A stretch of DNA of 64,000 bases from Sva-07 sp963728355 (GTDB lineage Bacteria; Actinomycetota; Acidimicrobiia; Acidimicrobiales; Ilumatobacteraceae). Shown piece after piece: positions 26,421 to 34,243 of the stretch (position 1 is its first letter; every line of letters begins with the position of its first letter). The position numbers were made by a program, and so were the translations under genes. The stretch is from NCBI GenBank assembly GCA_963728355.1, contig CAVSJQ010000022.1, positions 186,001 to 250,000 of the forward strand. The letters are read 5' to 3'. The notes under the pieces are model-generated. The model had not been told where the DNA came from. It was given only the letters and a program-made list of their open reading frames with translations, and made no database searches.

Positions 26421-27246
26421 GGGGCCGACTGTAGAGGCCCGGGGCGTCGGACAGGCGCTGCGCGAGCCACGCGAGCGGAATCGACAGCAGCATCGTCACG
26501 GTGGCGACGACATTGACGAGTGGCACGTTGTTGGGACGCGTGAGGTTGTTGAGGATCCACTGGGGCAACGTCTCGATGCCGGGACCCGACGTGAACGTCG
26601 TCACCACGATCTCGTCGAAGCTGAGCGCGAAGGCCAGGATTCCTCCGGCGAGCAGCGCCGAGCGCACGAGCGGGAAGGTCACGTGGCGGAAGGTCTGGAG
26701 CCCATCGGCGCCGAGATCGGCGGATGCCTCGAGCAGGTTGGGTGACATGCGACGAAGACGGGCGACGACGTTGTTGTACGCGAGCACGACGCAGAACGTC
26801 GCGTGGGCGATCACCAGGGAATGGATCCCGAAGCCGACCTGGAAGTCGATCGGTCCGAGGTCGATCCGTCGGCTGAACGTGTTCTGCAGTGCCACCGCGG
26901 TGACGATGCCGGGCAGCGCTATCGGCAGCACGATCAGGAAGGAGATCGAAGAACGTCCGAAGAAGCGGTAGCGCTGGAGCGCGAAGGCGGCGAGCGTCCC
27001 GAGTACCAGCGCGACGGCGGTCGCCATCGCCGCCACTTGCACCGAGGTGACGAACACGTCACGCGGCCCCTCGGCCTGCCAGGCCTTCGACCACCAGTCG
27101 GTGGTGAGTCCGCTCGGTGGCCACGACACCGACGTCGAGGTGTTGAACGACAACACGACGACCACTCCGAGCGGAACGTATAAGAAGGCCAGCGCGAGCC
27201 AGGTCCAGATCCGCAGCGACCAGCGTGCGGGCGCGCTGAGATTCAT
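26350..27246 (-). CDS. potC: Spermidine/putrescine-type ABC transporter permease (PotC-like)
   Basis: Protein of 298 aa with about six spans starting at WTWLALAFLYVPLGVVVVLS. The EAA loop is EASADLGADGLQTFRHVTFP. After the last span the chain runs on with an Arg-rich tail that overlaps the phosphodiesterase gene. It forms the membrane channel with the PotB-like protein. The family imports polyamines or other small cations; specificity depends on the binding protein. Confidence 0.85.
   Translation of the reverse strand: MNLSAPARWSLRIWTWLALAFLYVPLGVVVVLSFNTSTSVSWPPSGLTTDWWSKAWQAEGPRDVFVTSVQVAAMATAVALVLGTLAAFALQRYRFFGRSSISFLIVLPIALPGIVTAVALQNTFSRRIDLGPIDFQVGFGIHSLVIAHATFCVVLAYNNVVARLRRMSPNLLEASADLGADGLQTFRHVTFPLVRSALLAGGILAFALSFDEIVVTTFTSGPGIETLPQWILNNLTRPNNVPLVNVVATVTMLLSIPLAWLAQRLSDAPGLYSRPRERRPSVSRLAGADSVRPPRRHE
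26428..26433 (-). promoter_or_regulatory. Predicted leaderless -10 (TACAGT) inside the potC 3' end
   Basis: TACAGT on the minus strand, 7 nt, then GTG 26420. The promoter is embedded in the coding sequence of the upstream permease. Confidence 0.55.
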
Positions 27247-27292
27247 CGTTCCGTCCTCGGGGGCCGTGCGGCGGTGGGCGGGTGGGCGGTCA

Positions 27293-28225
27293 TCACAGGT
27301 TCTCGAATGCGCGGAGTCGTGACATCGTCGCGAGGTACACCACGATGATCAGGATCGGCCACAGCGTGAAGGCGGCGGCGAGCGGCTGGTTGGGGGCGAG
27401 CAGCGTCCGGGCGATCAGGTTGCCAATCAACTGCGTGGTCCCTCCGACGATGTTCGGCATGATGTAATCGCCGAGCGACAGCGAGAATGTGAAGATGGAT
27501 CCGGCGGCGATCGACGGCACGATCATCGGGGCGATGATCGACCGGAAGGTGCGCAGCGGCCTGCCGCCGAGGTCGGCCGATGCGTCGAGCAGCGACGCCG
27601 GCAACCGATCGAGTCCTGCGTAGATGGGCAGCACCATGTACGGCAGCCACTGGTACGCGAGCGTGATCACCAGGGCGACCCGCCCGAAGCCGGGTGTCCA
27701 TCCGACGGTGGACGCCAGCACGCCACCGCTGCCGGAGGCCGAGAACTTGCTCGCCGGGCTGAACATCGCCCGCCACGCGTATCCCTTGACGAGGTAGCCG
27801 GCCCACAGGGGGAGGAGCACGGCGACGATCAACCCGCGGCACGCCCAGGGCTTGGCGACCTTGGCGATGTAGAAGGCCATCGGCAGCGCGACGATCAGGC
27901 ACAACAGGGTGACCGCGAGCGCCACGCCGATGCTGCGGATGACCGTGGTCGTGAACTCCGGCGTGGTGAACGCCGTGTCGATGTTCTCCAACGTCAACTC
28001 GCTGGTCGGCTTCTGGGTCGTCGTGTCGAGCTTGAAGAACGCGGTGGCGACCAACAGCAGGAGCGAGCCGATGTAGACGACCAGCAGCCAGAGGACCGGT
28101 GCGCCGAGGGTCGACACCAGGCCGAGGCCGCGATGGTGCGTGAAGACACGCGCGAGCCGCCGCGTCGGCCCCCCGGGCGGGGGGCCGACGGACGGTTCCT
28201 CGGTCAGCTGCGCAGCTTGCTCCAC
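27293..28225 (-). CDS. potB: Spermidine/putrescine-type ABC transporter permease (PotB-like)
   Basis: About 310 aa. The start is uncertain: GTG 28225 overlaps the binding-protein gene by 22 nt and puts the hairpin at 28164 inside the coding region; GTG 28117 gives a protein starting right at the first span (LGAPVLWLLVVYIGSLLLL). Neither has a clear ribosome site. The EAA loop is DASADLGGRPLRTFRSIIAP. GC-rich third positions between the two starts favour the longer form slightly. It pairs with the PotC-like permease. Confidence 0.82.
   Translation of the reverse strand: MEQAAQLTEEPSVGPPPGGPTRRLARVFTHHRGLGLVSTLGAPVLWLLVVYIGSLLLLVATAFFKLDTTTQKPTSELTLENIDTAFTTPEFTTTVIRSIGVALAVTLLCLIVALPMAFYIAKVAKPWACRGLIVAVLLPLWAGYLVKGYAWRAMFSPASKFSASGSGGVLASTVGWTPGFGRVALVITLAYQWLPYMVLPIYAGLDRLPASLLDASADLGGRPLRTFRSIIAPMIVPSIAAGSIFTFSLSLGDYIMPNIVGGTTQLIGNLIARTLLAPNQPLAAAFTLWPILIIVVYLATMSRLRAFENL
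28164..28189 (-). other. Intercistronic stem-loop between potD and potB
   Basis: A perfect 11-bp GC stem (28164-28174 with 28179-28189) and a 4-nt loop sit 14 nt after the potD stop, with no T-tract. It could stabilise the upstream binding-protein mRNA or attenuate the permease genes. Confidence 0.6.
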
Positions 28226-29454
28226 GCAGTCACCCAGTCGGTGTAGGGGACGCAGGACACGTCGGTACGGCCGTCGACGCACTCCTCGGTCGCCGTCTCC
28301 CAGTACCAGACGTCCGTCCAGTACTCGGTGTCCGCGGCGTGGTAGGTCGTGCAGTGTTCGGGGTCAGCGGTGAGGTCGCAGCTGAGCGCATTGCTCGGCG
28401 CCTCACCGAACCACTCGGCGACCTGGGCGTTCGCGTCGGGGGAGATGATGTGGTCCATCCACATGTACATGCAGTTGGGATGCTTGGCCTTCGACGAGAT
28501 CATCCAGGTGTCGGACCATCCGGTCGCGCCTTCGACCGGCTTGACGGCGTCGATCTTCGCACCGTTGGCCTGGGCCAGGTTGACGATCACCTGCCACGTC
28601 GTGCCGGCGAGCACGCTGCCGTCCTCCAGCCCTGCCTGCTGGTCGGTGTAGAGCGCCCAGTACTGGCTGACGAGATCCTGCTGCTGGGTCAACAGCTCGA
28701 TCGCGGCGTCGAACTGTTCCTGGTCGAGTGCGTACGGGTTGGTGATGCCCAGCTCCGGCTGCGTCGCCATCAGGTACAGTGCGGCGTCGGCGATGTAGAT
28801 CGGCGAGTCGTAGACCGAAATGGAACCGGCGGCCGCAGAGGTGGGCTCGAACATCTCCGACCACGAATCGGGTGCGGTCGGGTACAACTCGGTGTTGTAG
28901 ACGAGGAGGTTCGCACCCCGACCGTGCGGCACTCCGTAGGCGACCCCGTCGACACTGTTCCAGGGCTGGAGCTTGAGGTCGTCGAACACGTCTGCATAGT
29001 TCGGGATGAGGTCGGTGTTGACCGGTGCCACCTCACCGCCGGCGATCAGCCGCTGCGTCGCGTCGCCTGATGCCGACACTCCGTCGTATTCGCCGGTCTG
29101 CATCAGTTGCACCATCTCGTCGGAGCTGTTGCCGGTCTTGACGTTGACCTGACAACCGGTGGCCTCCTCGAACGGGGTCACCCAGTCGACCGATGGATCG
29201 GTGGAGCCGTCCTCGGCGTAGCCGGCCCAGGCGATGATGTTGACCTCGCCCTCACCCTCACCGAGCTCCGTCGGCATCTCGCCACTCGCAGCCGTGCCCG
29301 AGGGCGCCTCGGTGCCGGCCGGTGCGTCGGTCGCGTTCGGTGCGTCGGTGGCGCTCGGTGCGTCGGACGACGATCCGGAATCGTCGCTGCCGCACGCAGC
29401 GAGTACCAGGACGACCGAGAATCCGATCGCCCCCAATCGCTTGGCTGTCCTCAT
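28204..29454 (-). CDS. potD: Spermidine/putrescine-type substrate-binding lipoprotein (PotD-like)
   Basis: Protein of 416 aa. Lipoprotein signal with lipobox LVLAACGSDD, then a long Ser/Ala/Thr/Pro linker with repeated ATDAP to about residue 65. The binding domain starts VNIIAWAGYAEDGSTDPSVD and continues in the PotD/SBP_bac_8 pattern (VSASGDATQRLIAGGEVAPV). The ATG overlaps the potA stop by 4 nt. It delivers the ligand to the PotBC permease. Polyamine is the family default, not proven here. Confidence 0.85.
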   Translation of the reverse strand: MRTAKRLGAIGFSVVLVLAACGSDDSGSSSDAPSATDAPNATDAPAGTEAPSGTAASGEMPTELGEGEGEVNIIAWAGYAEDGSTDPSVDWVTPFEEATGCQVNVKTGNSSDEMVQLMQTGEYDGVSASGDATQRLIAGGEVAPVNTDLIPNYADVFDDLKLQPWNSVDGVAYGVPHGRGANLLVYNTELYPTAPDSWSEMFEPTSAAAGSISVYDSPIYIADAALYLMATQPELGITNPYALDQEQFDAAIELLTQQQDLVSQYWALYTDQQAGLEDGSVLAGTTWQVIVNLAQANGAKIDAVKPVEGATGWSDTWMISSKAKHPNCMYMWMDHIISPDANAQVAEWFGEAPSNALSCDLTADPEHCTTYHAADTEYWTDVWYWETATEECVDGRTDVSCVPYTDWVTAWSKLRS

Positions 29455-30569
29455 GTGGTGTGCTCCTTCGCTCGGTGACCGTTGTCGGTCATGTCTTCGT
29501 TGATCGATCGGCTGTCGTCGGGTTCGAACGGATCGTCGTATTCGACGGGAAGCGCTGCGCTGAGTGGCCAGCTGAGGCGGACCTCCCGGCCGGGATCGAG
29601 ACCCTGGAGATGCTCGCTGGGGACCGTCACCGCGAGGCTGACGCCTCCGTCGATCCGGACGAGCACCCGCGAGTCCGCGCCGAGGTACTGCACGTCGGTG
29701 ACGACGCCCGAGGTGTCGACGTCGTCGGCGTCGACGGGGTGTGCCTCGTCGACGATGCGGATGCGTTCAGGGCGGATGTTGTGGGCGCCGTGCGCTCCGA
29801 GTAGGCGCAGCGACGTCGCATCATCGAGCAGGTTCGACGTGCCGACGAACCCGGCGACGAACGACGTCTCCGGGCTCTCGTAGATCTCCCGCGGCGTGCC
29901 GACCTGTTCGAGCCGGCCGTGGCTGAACACGGCGACCCGCGAGCTCATCGACAGCGCTTCGCCCTGATCGTGGGTGACGAACACGAACGTGATGCCGACC
30001 TCATCTTGGATCGTGCGGAGTTCGACCTGCATCCGCTCGCGCAACTTGAGGTCGAGCGCTCCCAGGGGTTCGTCGAGCAACAGGACGCGTGGCTTGTTGA
30101 CCAGAGCCCGCGCGAGTGCGACTCGTTGACGCTGCCCACCGGAGAGCTGATTCGGCCGCCGGGACCCGTAGCCCGACAGGCCCATGATCTCGAGCATCTC
30201 GCCCGCCCGCGTCCGTCGGGCCGACCGATCGACCTTCTTCACCTTGAGGCCGTACTCCACGTTCTGCTGCACGGTCATGTGCGGGAACAACGCGTAGTCC
30301 TGGAAGACCGTGTTGACATCGCGGTCGTACGGAGCGAGCGACGTCACGTCCTGACCGCCGAGGAGTATCGCTCCGGCCGTCGGCGTCTCGAACCCGGCGA
30401 CCATCCTCAGCACGGTCGTCTTGCCGGACCCGGACGGGCCGAGCAACGAGAAGAACTCGCCGTCGTCGATCTCGAGATCGAGACGATCGACCGCCACGAC
30501 GTCGCCGAATTCCTTGCGGATGGCGACCAACCGGATCGAGCCGGGCTCGTCCGTCGCGATGGGAGCCAC
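29451..30569 (-). CDS. potA: Spermidine/putrescine-type ABC transporter ATP-binding protein (PotA-like)
   Basis: Protein of 372 aa. Walker A is GPSGSGKTTVLRM, the signature is LSGGQRQRVALARAL and Walker B is VLLLDEPLGALDLKL, with FVTHDQGEALSMS. The C-terminal TOBE domain (residues about 280-350) is typical of PotA/FbpC-type ATPases. It heads the operon potA-potD-potB-potC. The GTG start lies 21 nt downstream of a small dyad, CGTTCCC/GGGAACG (30591-30609), which may be an operator or leader hairpin. Confidence 0.88.
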   Translation of the reverse strand: MAPIATDEPGSIRLVAIRKEFGDVVAVDRLDLEIDDGEFFSLLGPSGSGKTTVLRMVAGFETPTAGAILLGGQDVTSLAPYDRDVNTVFQDYALFPHMTVQQNVEYGLKVKKVDRSARRTRAGEMLEIMGLSGYGSRRPNQLSGGQRQRVALARALVNKPRVLLLDEPLGALDLKLRERMQVELRTIQDEVGITFVFVTHDQGEALSMSSRVAVFSHGRLEQVGTPREIYESPETSFVAGFVGTSNLLDDATSLRLLGAHGAHNIRPERIRIVDEAHPVDADDVDTSGVVTDVQYLGADSRVLVRIDGGVSLAVTVPSEHLQGLDPGREVRLSWPLSAALPVEYDDPFEPDDSRSINEDMTDNGHRAKEHTT

Positions 30570-30590
30570 GATGTTCCAACTCTCTGCTGC

Positions 30591-30609
30591 CGTTCCCCCG
30601 TCGGGAACG
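30591..30609. promoter_or_regulatory. Dyad upstream of potA (possible operator)
   Basis: CGTTCCC (30591-30597) and GGGAACG (30603-30609) form a perfect 7-bp inverted repeat around 5 nt in the leader region of potA. It could be a repressor site or an mRNA hairpin; no T-tract follows. Confidence 0.4.
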
Positions 30610-30752
30610 AATCGCAGAAAGCTAGCGCTTGCAGACCGCCCCCTCGTACTTTCGGATCACGGGGGGTGTCTCAGCGCCCTCGGCCGGAGATGTACCATCC
30701 GCCGAGGTGCGAGCCATGGGGGTGGAGCGCCACAGTGACAAAGGGGGCCGAC

Positions 30753-31145
30753 ATGGCCGATTTCCCGTCCATCCAGCACGTTGCCGTCACGGTCAGCGAC
30801 CTCGACCGCAGCGTCCCGTGGTACGGCCGCCTGATCGGAGCCGACCCGGTGCTCGACGAGGACACCGGTCCGTTCCGACACGTCGTCTGGCTCATCGGCT
30901 GGACGCTGCTCGGCCTACATCAGTTCGCCGGCTCCGATGCGGGCACGGACTTCGACGAGCATCGTCTCGGGCTCGACCACGTTGCCTTCGGCTGCGCCAA
31001 CCGGGCCGAGCTCGAGACGTGGCAGACGCGCCTCGACGACCTCGGGATCGCCCACGGAGGCATCGTCGACGCCGGGTACGGTTCGGGGTTGTCGTTCCGG
31101 GACCCGGACAACCTGCCGCACGAGTTCTTTGCGCCACCCGGTTGA
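30753..31145 (+). CDS. VOC family protein (glyoxalase fold)
   Basis: Protein of 130 aa from ATG 30753, which has an AAGGGGG ribosome site 6-12 nt upstream. Seen: SIQHVAVTVSDLDRSVPWYG with the first metal His, GLDHVAFGC, and at the end SFRDPDNLPHEFFAPP. The metal positions (His, His, Glu) match the vicinal oxygen chelate family. The last 167 nt are duplicated at 31640-31806. It converges with a remnant of the acyl-CoA ligase gene. Function unknown. Confidence 0.85.
   Translation: MADFPSIQHVAVTVSDLDRSVPWYGRLIGADPVLDEDTGPFRHVVWLIGWTLLGLHQFAGSDAGTDFDEHRLGLDHVAFGCANRAELETWQTRLDDLGIAHGGIVDAGYGSGLSFRDPDNLPHEFFAPPG
30979..31145 (+). repeat. Direct repeat copy A (3' part of the intact VOC gene)
   Basis: This 167-nt stretch is repeated without indels and with scattered substitutions at 31640-31806. 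It is the left arm of a duplication that flanks the 94-aa ORF. Confidence 0.85.
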
Positions 31146-31214
31146 GGTCGTCGACGCTGCTCGCCGACTGCCGTCCGGTGATCCACTGGTGTGGATCGCC
31201 GGAGTCGGCGCATC

Positions 31215-31265
31215 TCAGATCGACCGGCCGGCTTCCTTCCAGTACTCGTCCTTCAACCGATGCTT
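31215..31265 (-). pseudogene. Remnant of a second acyl-CoA ligase 3' end
   Basis: Reads KHRLKDEYWKEAGRSI and stop on the minus strand, matching the C-terminus of the intact ligase (YKRILKDEYWKEAGRSI) at 31825. Nothing upstream in this frame continues the ligase. It is a leftover of a duplicated ligase gene. Confidence 0.75.
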
Positions 31266-31276
31266 GGCCTGTCGGG

Positions 31277-31561
31277 TCATCTGCTGGTCACACGTTGGTC
31301 GCGAAGGTATTGCCCGATTTTCGCGGCCGCTTCCTGCACGGGTTGATGGTCAATCCAGGATTCACTGAAGAACGGACGGGCCCTGACGAGCTCAAAGTGG
31401 TCGTTGGCCTCATGGAACGCCAAGAGCCCCTCCTCGATGGTCCACCTGAGCAGAAACCGCCGGCGTGCGGCCAGGACGGTGTAACTCTCGCTTTCCGCAT
31501 CCATTCGTTCGGCCACTGTCGCCATGGCGTCCCACGTGAGATCCCTGCCCTGCTCCGACAT
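31277..31561 (-). CDS. Hypothetical 94-aa protein of atypical composition
   Basis: The ATG at 31561 is preceded by CAGAAT and 6 nt, a variant of the local leaderless element. The protein is polar and probably helical (WDAMATVAERMDAESESYTV, then RRRFLLRWTIEEGLLAFHEA), with no signal or membrane segment. Codon use differs from its neighbours: AGG, CGA, AGT, TTT, ATT, CAA, AAA and CTT are frequent, so it was probably acquired from elsewhere. It sits between the two arms of a direct repeat. It is not a family I recognise; a small regulatory or toxin-antitoxin role is possible but unsupported. Confidence 0.65.
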   Translation of the reverse strand: MSEQGRDLTWDAMATVAERMDAESESYTVLAARRRFLLRWTIEEGLLAFHEANDHFELVRARPFFSESWIDHQPVQEAAAKIGQYLRDQRVTSR

Positions 31562-31639
31562 AGCCGTATTCTGCCACGGTCGGTCAGCGCGCCGAGAGGT
31601 CAGATATTCCGACCTGCCTGCAACCATCGCAGAGACGCT

Positions 31640-31806
31640 ACGTCGCCTTCGGATGCGCCAACCGGGTGGAACTCGAGACATGGCAGACGCACCTCGACGA
31701 CCTCGGGGTCGCCCACGGCGGCATCGTCGACGCCGGGTACGGTTCGGGGTTGTCGTTCCGGGATCCGGACAACCTGCCGCTCGAGTTCTTCGCGCCGCCG
31801 AGCTGA
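31640..31806 (+). pseudogene. Truncated duplicate of the VOC gene 3' end
   Basis: Encodes FGCANRVELETWQTHLDDLG through to PDNLPLEFFAPPS and stop, collinear with residues about 77-130 of the intact VOC protein at 30753. No start or N-terminal half precedes it. It is a gene fragment left by duplication. Confidence 0.85.
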
Positions 31807-31824
31807 GGTCGGTCTCGTCGCATC

Positions 31825-33378
31825 TCAGATCGATCGTCCGGCTTCCTTCCAGTACTCGTCCTTGAGGATGCGCTTGTAGAGCTTGCCGGTGGGATGCCGG
31901 GGGAGTTCCTCGCGGAAATCGATCGAGCGGGGGCACTTGACGTCGGCGAGTTCCGACCGGCAGAACTGGATGAGCTCCGAAGCGAGCGCCGATGCGGCGC
32001 CTTCGTCGGCGGGCATCTCGACCGGTTGCACGACGGCTTTGACCTCCTCGCCGAAGTCCTCGTTGGGCACGCCGAACACCGCGACGTCGACCACCTTGGG
32101 GTGGGTCACGAGGACGTTCTCGGCTTCCTGGGGATAGATGTTCACGCCGCCGGAGATGATCATGTAGGCCTTGCGGTCGGTCAGGTACAGGAACCCGTCG
32201 GCGTCGACGTAGCCGACGTCACCGAGCGTCGTCCATCCCTTCGGATGTCGCGACGCGGCCGTCTTCTCGGGATCGTTGTGGTACTCGAACTCGGCTTCGC
32301 TCTCGAAGTAGACCGTGCCTGACTCGCCCTGCGGGACCTCTTCGCCGTCCTCGCCGACGATGTGCAGCGTTCCGACGATCGGCTGTCCCACGGTGCCCTC
32401 GTGGGCGAGCCAGCTCTCGCTGTTGCAGTACACGAAGCCGTTGCCCTCGCTGCCCGCGTAGTACTCGTGGATGACCGGACCGAACCACTCGATCATCTGC
32501 TTCTTCACCGGCGCAGGGCACGGTGCGGCGGCATGGATGACGCATTCGAGCGAGGAGACGTCGTAGGCGTTGCGCGTCTCCTCGGGGAGCTTCAGCATCC
32601 GGATGAACATCGTCGGCACGACCTGGCTGTGGGTGATCTCGTAGCGCTCGACCAACTGCAGGTACTGCTCGGCGTCGAAGTGCTCCATCGCCACGATCGT
32701 GGCGCCGAGCGCGTGGACCGACAGGCAGAACCGAAGCGGCGCCGCATGGTAGAAGGGCGCGGGGGAGAGGTAGCGCTTGGTGCCGTCCATGCCGAACAGG
32801 AACTGCAGGAGGCCCTGCACTGCGCTGGGCGACGCGTCGAGCGGCTGGTTCGGGAAGGCGCGGGTGATCCCCTTCGGCATGCCGGTAGTGCCTGACGAAT
32901 ACAGCATGTCCAAGCCGGCGACGCGCTCTTCGTCGAGCGGCTCCGGCGACTGCTCGGCGACGGCGGTCTCGTAGCTCTCGTAGCCGTCGATCGTGCCGTC
33001 GAGCATCAGTCGCAGCTCGACGTTCGGCGTGCTGTCGATGATCTCCGCTGCCTGATCGGCCTTGTACTTCGACGTGATGTAGGCGCGGGCTCCACAGTCG
33101 TTGACGATGTACTCGAGCTCGTTGCTGGTCAGCCGCGACGACGCACAGGTGTAGACGAGCCCGGCGTAGTGGCATCCCCACACGATCTCGAGGTAGCGGT
33201 CGTGGTTCTCCATGCACATCGCGATGTGATCGCCGGGCTGCAGACCCGCCGCGCGGAACAGGCGGCTGAGCCGGTTGGCGGCAGCGTCGAGTTCGGCGAA
33301 GGTCTGCGTGAAGCCGGACCCGGCCATGATGAGTGCTGGTTTGTCGCCGTGGGTTTCGAGGTGTGCGCCGGGGAACAT
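31825..33378 (-). CDS. Class I adenylate-forming acyl-CoA ligase
   Basis: Protein of 517 aa from ATG 33378. The AMP-binding motif is LYSSGTTGMPKGI near residue 160; later motifs are EYYAGSEGNGF, TLGDVGYVDADGFLYLTDRK and PTGKLYKRILK with the catalytic Lys. It activates a carboxylic acid with ATP and joins it to CoA. The group (FadD/caiC-like, with conserved VVPTMFIRMLKLP) often uses medium or steroid side-chain acids. The acyl-CoA dehydrogenase at 34244 would act next. The 3' end is duplicated as a remnant at 31215. Confidence 0.88.
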   Translation of the reverse strand: MFPGAHLETHGDKPALIMAGSGFTQTFAELDAAANRLSRLFRAAGLQPGDHIAMCMENHDRYLEIVWGCHYAGLVYTCASSRLTSNELEYIVNDCGARAYITSKYKADQAAEIIDSTPNVELRLMLDGTIDGYESYETAVAEQSPEPLDEERVAGLDMLYSSGTTGMPKGITRAFPNQPLDASPSAVQGLLQFLFGMDGTKRYLSPAPFYHAAPLRFCLSVHALGATIVAMEHFDAEQYLQLVERYEITHSQVVPTMFIRMLKLPEETRNAYDVSSLECVIHAAAPCPAPVKKQMIEWFGPVIHEYYAGSEGNGFVYCNSESWLAHEGTVGQPIVGTLHIVGEDGEEVPQGESGTVYFESEAEFEYHNDPEKTAASRHPKGWTTLGDVGYVDADGFLYLTDRKAYMIISGGVNIYPQEAENVLVTHPKVVDVAVFGVPNEDFGEEVKAVVQPVEMPADEGAASALASELIQFCRSELADVKCPRSIDFREELPRHPTGKLYKRILKDEYWKEAGRSI

Positions 33379-33385
33379 GCCGGGC

Positions 33386-33391
33386 AACGTA
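33386..33391 (-). promoter_or_regulatory. Predicted leaderless -10 (TACGTT) for the acyl-CoA ligase
   Basis: TACGTT on the minus strand, 7 nt, then ATG 33378; it rules out the open frame that continues upstream. Confidence 0.55.
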
Positions 33392-33423
33392 GCCGACTCG
33401 GGTGACGCGACGCATGGCGGCGA

Positions 33424-33429
33424 TACGGT
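33424..33429 (+). promoter_or_regulatory. Predicted leaderless -10 (TACGGT) for the SirB1-like gene
   Basis: TACGGT, 6 nt, then ATG 33436. Confidence 0.55.
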
Positions 33430-33435
33430 TCGGTC

Positions 33436-34110
33436 ATGGTCCGAGCCCGCTTCGCCGAGATCATGCGGCCGGGGCGGCCGTCGGTGCCGCTCGACGAGGC
33501 GGCGTTGTCGATCTCCATCTCGATCCAACCCGATGTCGACCTCGACCACTGGCTCGCGGCGCTCGACGACCTCGCGCAGCGCTGCCCGACCTCGACGCCC
33601 CGGGGCGTGGCCGAGTACCTGTTCCGCAGCGAGGGATTCGTCGGGAATCGCCGTGCGTACTACGACTGGCACAACTCGTGTCTCGACCGGGTGATCGCCA
33701 CTCGTACGGGTATCCCGATCAGCCTGTCGGTGCTGATGATCGAGGTGTCCAGGCGGCTGGGGATCGAGCTGCAGGGGGTCGGCATGCCGGCGCACTTCCT
33801 CGTGCGACCGGCTGACGATCCCGACACGTTCTTCGACCCGTTCGACGCCGGGCGTGTGCTCGACCGCTCGGGGGCCAGAGCGCTGTTCGAACAGGTCACC
33901 GGAGGACAGGTGGCGTGGAACGAGCGGTATCTCGAACCGACACCGAACCGCGAGATCGTGATCAGGATGCTCAACAATCTCAAGAGCGTCTTCGCCGGCC
34001 GCGCCGACGCCGTCCGTCTCGCCATCGTGATGGATCTTCGCGACGCCGTTCCCGAGCTCGCCGAGCAGGAAGCCGCCGAGATCGCCGCCACCTCCGCCAT
34101 CTTCAACTGA
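33436..34110 (+). CDS. SirB1-family transglutaminase-like protein
   Basis: Protein of 224 aa. Seen: RGVAEYLFRSEGFVGNRRAY, YYDWHNSCLDRVIATRTGIP and ISLSVLMIEVSRRLGIEL, then GMPAHFLVRP, the core of the SirB1 N-terminal/Transglut_core2 family. In true transglutaminases a Cys, His and Asp act together; here the Cys in NSCLDR, the His in AHFLV and the Asp in FFDPFD fit. The C-terminal tail NREIVIRMLNNLKSVF is typical. It is divergent from the ligase. Cellular role unknown. Confidence 0.82.
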   Translation: MVRARFAEIMRPGRPSVPLDEAALSISISIQPDVDLDHWLAALDDLAQRCPTSTPRGVAEYLFRSEGFVGNRRAYYDWHNSCLDRVIATRTGIPISLSVLMIEVSRRLGIELQGVGMPAHFLVRPADDPDTFFDPFDAGRVLDRSGARALFEQVTGGQVAWNERYLEPTPNREIVIRMLNNLKSVFAGRADAVRLAIVMDLRDAVPELAEQEAAEIAATSAIFN

Positions 34111-34123
34111 CCTGCGCCCTGGG

Positions 34124-34168
34124 GAGCGATGAGCGAAAAGCCCGGATGTGGGCGGTTCGCTCATCATC
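34124..34168. repeat. REP-like nested palindrome, copy 3
   Basis: Outer stem CGATGAGCG/CGCTCATC, inner GCCC/GGGC. Compared with copies 1 and 2 the right arm has C in place of G next to the stem, which completes an extra C-G pair. It lies 14 nt after the SirB1-like stop. Confidence 0.8.
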
Positions 34169-34230
34169 GCCGAGTGGCGAGGGCCGGTCGGGGTCGGTGG
34201 CTCGACAGGATTCCGGCAGGGGGCCGAAAG

Positions 34231-34236
34231 TACGGT
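34231..34236 (+). promoter_or_regulatory. Predicted leaderless -10 (TACGGT) for the acyl-CoA dehydrogenase
   Basis: TACGGT, 7 nt, then ATG 34244; it sets the start well inside a longer open frame. Confidence 0.6.
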
Positions 34237-34243
34237 GCCGGTC

